From an uncultured Porphyromonas sp. (GTDB lineage: Bacteria; Bacteroidota; Bacteroidia; Bacteroidales; Porphyromonadaceae), in NCBI GenBank assembly GCA_900548415.1, contig URKO01000004.1, forward strand, positions 1 through 13,088: a stretch of 13,088 nucleotides of DNA. The letters run 5' to 3'. Within the stretch, counting starts at the first letter, position 1. Each line of letters starts with the position of its first letter. Position numbers and translations under genes: made by a program. Shown piece by piece: positions 7,522-13,088 of this stretch. A model generated the notes under the pieces. That model was given only the letters and a program-made list of their open reading frames with translations, did no database searches and was not told the origin of the DNA.

Positions 7522-8303
7522 CCAGTCAGACGATCTTACGTGCCGAGCAGCTCATCTGTGGCTATGGGCGTAAAGCGGTCATCGGCCCCCTCGACCTCAC
7601 CATAGCTCGTGGCTCCCTGACCGCCATCATCGGACCTAATGGAGCGGGCAAAAGCACCTGCTTCAAAACCCTCACAGGTGCCCTCCCCCCACTCTCTGGA
7701 AAGATAAGTTTGCTCGACAAACCCCTCGCCCACTACACCCTCCGTGAGCGTGCTCGCCTCGTCTCGATGGTCAATCAGCAGATCATGCCTCAGCCACTCA
7801 GGGTCTACGACTACGTCCTCATGGGACGACTGCCCTACTTCAAGCGCTTTCAGATCGGTTACAGCGAGGAGGATCACGCACGCTGCACCCACTACATCGA
7901 GCGCACTGGCATCACCCAGCTAGCCGACAAGCGACTCGACGAACTGAGCGGTGGCGAACAGCAGATGGTCGCCATAGCACAAGCACTCACGCAGGAGCCA
8001 CAGCTCCTCCTCCTCGACGAGCCGATCTCGCACCTAGACATCGGCTACACGAGCGAGATCATGCAGCTCCTCGAGACGCTTCACGCGGAGGGGCTGACGA
8101 TCCTGATGATCCTCCACGACATCAACGTAGCCTCCGAATACTGCGAGGAGCTCATCCTCTTTGGTCCCGACGGCTTGCTAGCGCACGGCACGCCCCAGAC
8201 GGTCCTTACCGCTGCGCACCTCCAGGCGGCCTACCACACCACCGTCCTCGTGCAGCCCGCCCCCGCCTCCGGTCGACCCTACATCTACCCCCAGCGTCGC
8301 TAG
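7518..8303 (+). CDS. ABC importer ATP-binding protein (BtuD/FecE-like)
   Basis: This 261-residue cytosolic ATPase powers the metal-chelate importer. Visible motifs are Walker A GPNGAGKST (39-47), Q-loop near Q87-Q88, the LSGGEQQ signature (143-149), Walker B LLLLDEP (D167, E168), a D-loop SHLD (171-174) and the switch His200 (ILHD). This makes a complete, apparently active nucleotide-binding domain. The order of segments and the VYDYVLMGRLPYFKRF region are typical of the FecE/BtuD/HmuV group. A longer open frame extends upstream inside the permease gene, but ATG 7518 overlaps the permease stop as ATGA and starts the normal MTSQTILRAEQL strand, so it is the better start. The gene is followed by the 271-bp regulatory gap. 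Confidence 0.95.
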   Translation: MTSQTILRAEQLICGYGRKAVIGPLDLTIARGSLTAIIGPNGAGKSTCFKTLTGALPPLSGKISLLDKPLAHYTLRERARLVSMVNQQIMPQPLRVYDYVLMGRLPYFKRFQIGYSEEDHARCTHYIERTGITQLADKRLDELSGGEQQMVAIAQALTQEPQLLLLDEPISHLDIGYTSEIMQLLETLHAEGLTILMILHDINVASEYCEELILFGPDGLLAHGTPQTVLTAAHLQAAYHTTVLVQPAPASGRPYIYPQRR

Positions 8304-8364
8304 CGAGCCGCTCTCCTTCGTGGCTCCCACCCTTCATACCCTCCAACACGCCTGAGACATTGGT

Positions 8365-8433
8365 GCCAATAGGGTGGAACTCGAGTGCCAGCCCCACTTG
8401 GCACTCCAGTTTCTTCCGTAGGAAACTATTGGC
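8365..8433 (+). other. Nested inverted repeats, candidate terminator or attenuator
   Basis: Outer arms GCCAATAG (8365-8372) and CTATTGGC (8426-8433) are perfectly complementary. Inside them, GAGTGCCA (8383-8390) pairs perfectly with TGGCACTC (8399-8406) across an 8-nt loop. The stem continues outward past one C-C mismatch into GGAACT (8376-8381) with AGTTTC (8408-8413), including one G-T pair. AGTTTC could alternatively pair with GAAACT (8422-8427), so two mutually exclusive foldings exist. There is no long T-run after the main stem. It lies between the ABC importer and folD: it may terminate the importer transcript, be a small palindromic mobile repeat, or lie just upstream of the folD promoter as a binding region. 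The base pairing is seen; the role is inference. Confidence 0.6.
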
Positions 8434-8446
8434 GGGTAGACTACGG

Positions 8447-8470
8447 CCGAGTTAATCCCCTAGATTTCGG
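8447..8470. promoter_or_regulatory. Imperfect inverted repeat abutting the folD -7 box
   Basis: CCGA (8447-8450) and AATC (8454-8457) are complementary to TCGG (8467-8470) and GATT (8463-8466), with a 3-nt GTT bulge in the left arm. The repeat ends one base before the TATCTTTG box, in the spacer/-33 interval, where a repressor or activator could bind. This is weak and may be chance. Confidence 0.25.
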
Positions 8471-8478
8471 TATCTTTG
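8471..8478 (+). promoter_or_regulatory. Bacteroidetes-type -7 box for folD-mfd
   Basis: TATCTTTG matches TAnnTTTG and is identical to the box at 378-385. It implies transcription starting near 8483-8486 and a leader of roughly 90 nt before the folD ATG. No clear TTG-type -33 element is present at the expected distance. The box also makes the in-frame TTG at 8476 unusable as a start codon, because it would lie upstream of the transcription start. Confidence 0.6.
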
Positions 8479-8574
8479 TACGGCAACTTTGCAGAGGTGG
8501 ACATCACAGCGATAGCTTTGCCCACCTTGCTATCAGAAGCAGAACAACAAATTCATCTATACAAATACCACTCT

Positions 8575-9468
8575 ATGACACAAGAATCATTCATTCGCCT
8601 AGATGGCAAGACCACTGCGACCGAGATCAAGAAGGAGATCGCCAAGGAGGTACAGCAGATGGTCGCTGCGGGGCAGCGTCCGCCCTGTCTAGGTGCTATC
8701 ATCGTGGGGCATGACGGTGCCAGCGAGACCTACATAGCGAGCAAGATCAAGGCTTGCGAGGAGGTCGGCTTCATCTCGCTGACGAAGCGCTTTGACGAGT
8801 CGATCACGCAGGAGGAGCTGATCGCTGAGATCGAGCAACTCAACAAAGATCCCGAGGTGGATGGCTTTATCGTCCAGCTACCACTGCCGAAGCATATTGA
8901 CGAGCAGGCGGTCATTCACGCAGTAGACTACCGCAAGGATGTGGATGGTTTCCACCCGATCAACGTGGGACTCCTCAGCCTTGGCGAGCCGTGCCTCGTG
9001 CCAGCCACGCCTAAGGGGGTCATCGAGCTACTCAAGCACTACAACATCAGCACAGAGGGCAAGCATGTGGTAGTCCTCGGACGAAGCAACATCGTCGGCA
9101 AACCGATCGCGCAGCTTTTCCTCCAGAAGGGTGCGCAGGGCAATGCGACCGTAACGATCTGCCACAGCCGCACGAAGGACATTGCCTCCATCTGCCGTCA
9201 GGCTGACATCGTGGTCGCTGCGATCGGCATCCCGCTCTTTGTCAAGAAGGAGATGGTCAAGAAGGGCGCCATCGTCATCGACGTGGGCATCACACGTGTG
9301 CCCGACGCAACGAAGAAAAGCGGCTCTCGCATCGTGGGCGATGTCGACTTTGACGAGGTAGCTCCGCTCTGCTCTTACATCACACCTGTGCCAGGCGGTG
9401 TAGGGCCTATGACCATCATCACGCTGATGCGCAATACGATCCTGGCTCGCCAGCTGCGCCAGAAGTAA
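8575..9468 (+). CDS. folD: Bifunctional methylenetetrahydrofolate dehydrogenase/cyclohydrolase
   Basis: FolD oxidises 5,10-methylene-THF with NADP to 5,10-methenyl-THF and hydrolyses that to 10-formyl-THF, supplying one-carbon units for purine and fMet-tRNA synthesis in the cytosol. The protein is 297 residues, close to the usual 285-300. Active-site residues are visible: Y53 and K57 in [15 protein letters not shown] (101-105) and D124 in KDVDGFHP. The Rossmann motif GRSNIVGKP is at 169-177 and the family signature PGGVGPMT at 273-280. ATG 8575 was chosen over an in-frame TTG at 8476 because the homologous region starts at about residue 6 (FIRLDGK) and the TTG lies inside the -7 box. mfd follows after 9 bp, so the two are probably co-transcribed. 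Confidence 0.97.
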   Translation: MTQESFIRLDGKTTATEIKKEIAKEVQQMVAAGQRPPCLGAIIVGHDGASETYIASKIKACEEVGFISLTKRFDESITQEELIAEIEQLNKDPEVDGFIVQLPLPKHIDEQAVIHAVDYRKDVDGFHPINVGLLSLGEPCLVPATPKGVIELLKHYNISTEGKHVVVLGRSNIVGKPIAQLFLQKGAQGNATVTICHSRTKDIASICRQADIVVAAIGIPLFVKKEMVKKGAIVIDVGITRVPDATKKSGSRIVGDVDFDEVAPLCSYITPVPGGVGPMTIITLMRNTILARQLRQK

Positions 9469-9477
9469 TCTCTCCCT

Positions 9478-12400
9478 ATGTCCCTCCTCGATCTCTGGCA
9501 CGATCACCCACGCATCGTAGAGCTTCGCCAAGCCCTACAGCAGGATCATTGTGTAGAGCTCGAGGGGGTGACCGCCTCGGCGCCCGCCTTTATCCTCGCC
9601 ACCTTGGCGCGTGAGCACCCTTATTTAGTGATCGCCGAGGATGCCGATAGCGCGGGCTATATGCTGGGCGACCTAGAGGCTCTAGGGGTCAAAGCTTACT
9701 ACTACCCCTCAGCCTTCAATAGACATATTAAATATGGTCAGCGAGAGCCGGCGCAGGAGGTGCTGCGTGCCGAACTGCTCGCCTGCCTTGCTGCGGGCGA
9801 TACACCGCTGATCGTCTCTTACCCCGAAGCTCTTGCCGAGGCGATACCCTCCCAGCAGGAGGTCGCCCAGAGCTGCTTCACACTCAGCGTTGGCGATGTC
9901 ATCAGCCGTGACACGCTGCGAGAGCGACTGCTCGAGGAAGGCTTCGAAGAGGTGGACTACGTCTACAGTCCTGGACAAGTGGTCTACCGTGGTAGTCTCG
10001 TGGATATCTTCTCTTACGGGAGCACCTACCCCTATCGCATCGACTTCTTTGACGATGAGATCGATAGCATACGCCGCTTTGACATCGAGAGCCAGCTCTC
10101 TGTAGATCAGTGCGAGCGTGCCGAGATAGCACCCGCACTACAGGTCAAGGGCGATGCCACTGGCGGAGAGACCTCGCTCTTGTCGCTTCTATCCCCTGAC
10201 TATCAACTCTGGATCAGTCGCTACGAGTCGCTCTCTGAGCAGTGGAAAGCACTCTACGATGCGGAGCTGGCAGTGGAGTACGAGGGTGCTTTTGCCACGC
10301 AGGAGGAAATGCGAGCTCTGCTACTCCCCCCTGACAAACTCACGGCTGGGGTAAAGCAGCGCACGAAGATCCTAGCTACTCCGACGAAGGGGCTGTCGAT
10401 CGTTGACCAGCGGATCACCTTTGCAACGAAGCCACAGCTACTGATCCATCGACACTTTGACCTATTGGTCGAGGAGCTGCAAGTGCGCAAGCGGGGCTTC
10501 TTCAAGAGCTTCTTCCTCTCCGAGTCGTCGGCACAGGCGCAGCGTCTCAAGGAGATACTCATCGAGCGCGAGGCTGAGGAGCTACTCCCCGAGTGGGTGC
10601 CACTAGTCGTCCACGAGGGCTTTGAGGACAAGGACTTGGATGTCTTACTCTTGACCGATCATCAGGTCTTCGACCGCTACCACCACTACCAGCTCAAGAG
10701 CGACCGCATACGCAATGCCGATGCGGCCATCTCGCTCAAGGAGCTACACGCCATCTCGCCTGGCGACTACATCGTCCACAGCGACCACGGCGTGGGGCAG
10801 TTTGACGGGCTCCTCACCACGGAGGTAGACGGCAAGCCACGTGAGGTGGTCAAGCTGGTTTACCAAAACAAAGATGTACTCCTCGTGAGCATCCACAGCC
10901 TGCACAAGCTCTCGAAGTACCAGGCGCAAGAGGAGGGCTCGCCACAGCTCAGCAAACTAGGTACGGGAGCCTGGACAAAGCTCAAGGAGCGTGCGAAGAC
11001 CAAGATCAAGTCGATCGCTCGTGACCTCATTGCGCTCTATGCAGCGCGCAAAGAGCAGCCGGGCTTTGCCTTTTCGCCCGATAGCTACCTGCAGCACGAG
11101 ATGGAGGCTTCCTTTGCTTATGAGGAGACGCCCGACCAACTGAAAGCGATCGAGCAGATCAAGGCGGACATGGAGAGTAATCGTCCGATGGATCGACTAG
11201 TCTGCGGTGACGTGGGCTTTGGCAAGACGGAGGTGGCGATACGAGCAGCCTTCAAGGCGGTTGCCGACAGCAAGCAGGTGGCAGTCTTGGTACCGACGAC
11301 GATCCTAGCTTACCAGCACTACCAGACCTTTAGCCAGCGACTCGAGGGGTTGCCCTGCCGTATCGAGTACCTCTCAAGGGCTAAGAGCGACAAGCAGTCG
11401 AAGGCTATCCTAGCAGATCTAGCGGAGGGACGAGTAGACATATTAATAGGTACGCACCGGCTACTGGGCAAAGGAGTCACCTTCAAGTCGCTCGGACTGC
11501 TCATCATAGACGAGGAGCAGAAGTTTGGCGTCAAAGCTAAGGAGCAGCTCCGCAAGCTACAGGTCAACGTGGATACGCTCACACTCTCGGCGACACCGAT
11601 ACCCCGCACCCTGCAGTTCTCCCTAATGGGCGCTCGTGACCTCTCCAACATCAATACGCCTCCGCGCAATCGTCAGCCGGTCACGACACGACTCATTCGC
11701 TGGTCGCAAGAGACCATCGCCGACGCTATCGGGTACGAGCTAGCACGCCACGGACAGGTCTTCTTCGTTCACAACCGCATTGAGTCGATCCACGGCGTGG
11801 CGGGACAGATCCAGGAGTGCGTCCCCGGCATCCGCATAGCGATTGCCCACGGGCGCTTGACACCAAGCGAGACGGAGCAGATACTCCTAGACTTTGCCGA
11901 GCGCAAGTACGACCTGCTCCTAGCCACGACGATCATCGAGAATGGCATCGACATGCCCAATGTCAATACGATCATCATCAACTCCGCTCACCGCTACGGA
12001 CTGAGCGACCTGCACCAGCTCCGCGGACGTGTGGGGCGTGGTAGCCAGCGGGCATACTGCTATCTGATCACCCCTCCGCTAGGCACCCTCACAGAGGCTG
12101 CCGCACGGCGTGTCAAGGCTATCGAGAGCTTCTCCGATCTCGGCAGCGGTATGCGCATCGCTCTGCAGGATCTAGACATACGAGGTGCCGGCAACATATT
12201 AGGTACAGAGCAAAGTGGCTTCATTGCGGATCTAGGCTTCGAGACTTACCGCAAAGTCTTTGAGGAAGCGGTGCGAGAGGTCAAGCAGGAGGACTTTGCT
12301 GCGCTCTTTGCCGCTCAGACGGAGCAACAGGCCGAGCTGGGCAATGCGCTCACCGACACCACGATCGATACCGACCTCGACCTCTCCCTACCCCACGAAT

Positions 12401-12825
12401 ACATACCGCAAGACAGCGAGCGCATCTTGCTCTACCGTGAGCTAGACGAGCTAGAGAGCGACCGCGAACTAAAAGACTTCGCCGATCGCCTACGAGACCG
12501 CTTTGGCGCACTACCACCGCAGACCAAGGGGCTTCTCATGGTACCCCGTCTGCGACGGATGGCCAGCCACCTTGGCATCGTCAAGGTATCGCTACGTCGT
12601 GAGCAGATGATCCTCTTCCTACCGCCCAGTGGCTCGGCATACTATCAGAGCAAAGCCTTCGACATACTCCTCAAGAGCGTGGCTAGCTACGGCAAAGCGT
12701 GCGAAGTGCGCGAGACCCGTGAGGGTCACCGCAGCGTCAAGTGGCATAACGTCACCACCGTCTACCAAGCCGACAAAATCCTCTCGACGCTCTACAAAGC
12801 ACTCTTCGCTCGCCCCGACAAATAA
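9478..12825 (+). CDS. mfd: Transcription-repair coupling factor Mfd
   Basis: Mfd is a DNA translocase that removes RNA polymerase stalled at lesions and recruits UvrA. The protein has 1115 residues, near E. coli Mfd (1148). Domains in order are: the UvrB-homology region (about 1-210, with RGSLVDIF to DEIDSIR at about 171-200); a linker; the CarD-like RNA-polymerase interaction domain (about 427-495, opening SPGDYIVHSDHGVGQFDG); the RecG-like motor, with Walker A GDVGFGKTE (577-585), the DEEQ box at 678-681, ATTIIENGID (816-825) and motif VI QLRGRVGRG (847-855); and the C-terminal TRCF/D7 domain (about 955-1070), which masks UvrA binding. All helicase motifs are intact and no frameshift is visible. 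It is the last intact core gene of the window before the AT-rich segment. Confidence 0.98.
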   Translation: MSLLDLWHDHPRIVELRQALQQDHCVELEGVTASAPAFILATLAREHPYLVIAEDADSAGYMLGDLEALGVKAYYYPSAFNRHIKYGQREPAQEVLRAELLACLAAGDTPLIVSYPEALAEAIPSQQEVAQSCFTLSVGDVISRDTLRERLLEEGFEEVDYVYSPGQVVYRGSLVDIFSYGSTYPYRIDFFDDEIDSIRRFDIESQLSVDQCERAEIAPALQVKGDATGGETSLLSLLSPDYQLWISRYESLSEQWKALYDAELAVEYEGAFATQEEMRALLLPPDKLTAGVKQRTKILATPTKGLSIVDQRITFATKPQLLIHRHFDLLVEELQVRKRGFFKSFFLSESSAQAQRLKEILIEREAEELLPEWVPLVVHEGFEDKDLDVLLLTDHQVFDRYHHYQLKSDRIRNADAAISLKELHAISPGDYIVHSDHGVGQFDGLLTTEVDGKPREVVKLVYQNKDVLLVSIHSLHKLSKYQAQEEGSPQLSKLGTGAWTKLKERAKTKIKSIARDLIALYAARKEQPGFAFSPDSYLQHEMEASFAYEETPDQLKAIEQIKADMESNRPMDRLVCGDVGFGKTEVAIRAAFKAVADSKQVAVLVPTTILAYQHYQTFSQRLEGLPCRIEYLSRAKSDKQSKAILADLAEGRVDILIGTHRLLGKGVTFKSLGLLIIDEEQKFGVKAKEQLRKLQVNVDTLTLSATPIPRTLQFSLMGARDLSNINTPPRNRQPVTTRLIRWSQETIADAIGYELARHGQVFFVHNRIESIHGVAGQIQECVPGIRIAIAHGRLTPSETEQILLDFAERKYDLLLATTIIENGIDMPNVNTIIINSAHRYGLSDLHQLRGRVGRGSQRAYCYLITPPLGTLTEAAARRVKAIESFSDLGSGMRIALQDLDIRGAGNILGTEQSGFIADLGFETYRKVFEEAVREVKQEDFAALFAAQTEQQAELGNALTDTTIDTDLDLSLPHEYIPQDSERILLYRELDELESDRELKDFADRLRDRFGALPPQTKGLLMVPRLRRMASHLGIVKVSLRREQMILFLPPSGSAYYQSKAFDILLKSVASYGKACEVRETREGHRSVKWHNVTTVYQADKILSTLYKALFARPDK

Positions 12826-12836
12826 ATCAATAAGTC

Positions 12837-12965
12837 ATGTATGTAGGCAACTACACAGCTCTGTATTATCACATTGTTTTCTCAACTAAAGGGAGAAAGC
12901 CTTTGCTCCCTCCTGATGTTCAGCAGAGACAACGCTTAGAACACTATTGCTATTCAGGTCTGTGA
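12837..12965 (+). pseudogene. N-terminal remnant of IS200-like Y1 transposase
   Basis: A 42-codon frame begins 11 bp after mfd. Its N-terminal part, with YYHIVFSTKGRKPLLPPDVQ, matches the typical first beta-strand region of IS200/IS605-type TnpA proteins (YHIVFSTK-R-PLL). Intact proteins are about 130-150 residues and carry a His-hydrophobic-His metal site and a later catalytic Tyr; none of that is present. After about residue 36 the sequence (HYCYSGL) no longer looks like the family and a TGA follows, so this is a decayed or deleted stump. No second half is seen in the other forward frames of the remaining 120 bp. Family recognition is by eye. Confidence 0.7.
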
Positions 12966-13088
12966 TGAAGACGGCACTAAGAAATAATAGTTGGACAATG
13001 ACCATAGCATTTGCTTTGATTGAACTCCCAATCATAATCTTTCTATCATACTTTTCGTTGGGTAGTAAAGAGGGTCTGATGGAAATAT
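12965..13088 (+). CDS. Possible membrane protein, 5' part, runs off window
   Basis: An ATG overlapping the remnant's stop (TGATG) opens a frame that stays open for 41 codons to the window edge. The translation contains a continuous hydrophobic stretch, IAFALIELPIIIFLSYF, preceded by polar residues, which would make one membrane segment. There is no SD and no clear promoter. The composition is visibly more AT-rich than the genes upstream. It may be the start of an accessory gene, a fusion created by the transposase deletion, or a chance ORF. I recognise no family. Confidence 0.35.
   Translation, partial: MKTALRNNSWTMTIAFALIELPIIIFLSYFSLGSKEGLMEI

Noticed and set aside
8361..8450. Cobalamin riboswitch in the importer-folD gap
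   Set aside because: GGTGCCAATAGGG is superficially suggestive, but I could not find the B12 box or a fitting core, and the element is downstream of the importer, not upstream.
8476..8574. N-terminal extension of FolD from an in-frame TTG
   Set aside because: The TTG lies inside the TATCTTTG promoter box and the extra 33 residues do not belong to the FolD family; ATG 8575 is the natural start.
9028..9531. A 167-codon reverse-strand frame over folD
   Set aside because: It is antisense to a well-conserved gene, with Asp/Arg/His-rich shadow composition and no recognisable motif.

Overview
The window looks like a chromosomal segment of a Bacteroidales bacterium, most likely Porphyromonas or a close relative. 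This rests on two TATCTTTG (TAnnTTTG-type) -7 promoter boxes, a general lack of Shine-Dalgarno sequences, mid-50s GC by eye, AT-rich palindromic and heptamer intergenic repeats, and the protein families present. The species assignment is inference. All recognised genes are on the + strand and are tightly packed. No rRNA, tRNA or CRISPR array was seen.

Bases 1-406 are non-coding and repeat-rich: a palindrome plus 21-bp tandem array (17-155), six RTTRGCY heptamers (248-289), a degenerate 9-mer tract, and a -7 box. They lead into an exported S41 C-terminal processing peptidase (407-2095). Next come a YidE/AspT-type transporter with two RCK_C domains (2187-3866), an unrecognised 101-residue helical protein (3891-4196), a short PlsC-like acyltransferase (4205-4744), a YafV-type omega-amidase of the nitrilase superfamily (4757-5575), and a complete BtuFCD/FecBCD-type ABC importer (lipoprotein 5582-6451, permease 6511-7521, ATPase 7518-8303). 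The gaps from 3866 to 8303 run from a 4-bp overlap to 59 bp, so this block could be one transcript. The importer captures a metal chelate (cobalamin, heme or siderophore; the ligand cannot be read from the sequence) at the inner membrane.

A 271-bp gap (8304-8574) holds nested inverted repeats and a second TATCTTTG promoter box. It precedes a folD-mfd pair (one-carbon metabolism and transcription-coupled repair) with 9 bp between the genes.

After mfd the composition becomes AT-rich. There is the N-terminal stump of an IS200-like Y1 transposase (12837-12965), and a possible membrane-protein ORF begins at its stop codon and runs off the window.

Most of the window is ordinary core genome. I found no convincing new multi-gene system. 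The items most worth a second look are the two intergenic repeat/hairpin regions, the transposase remnant junction, and the unrecognised 101-residue protein.
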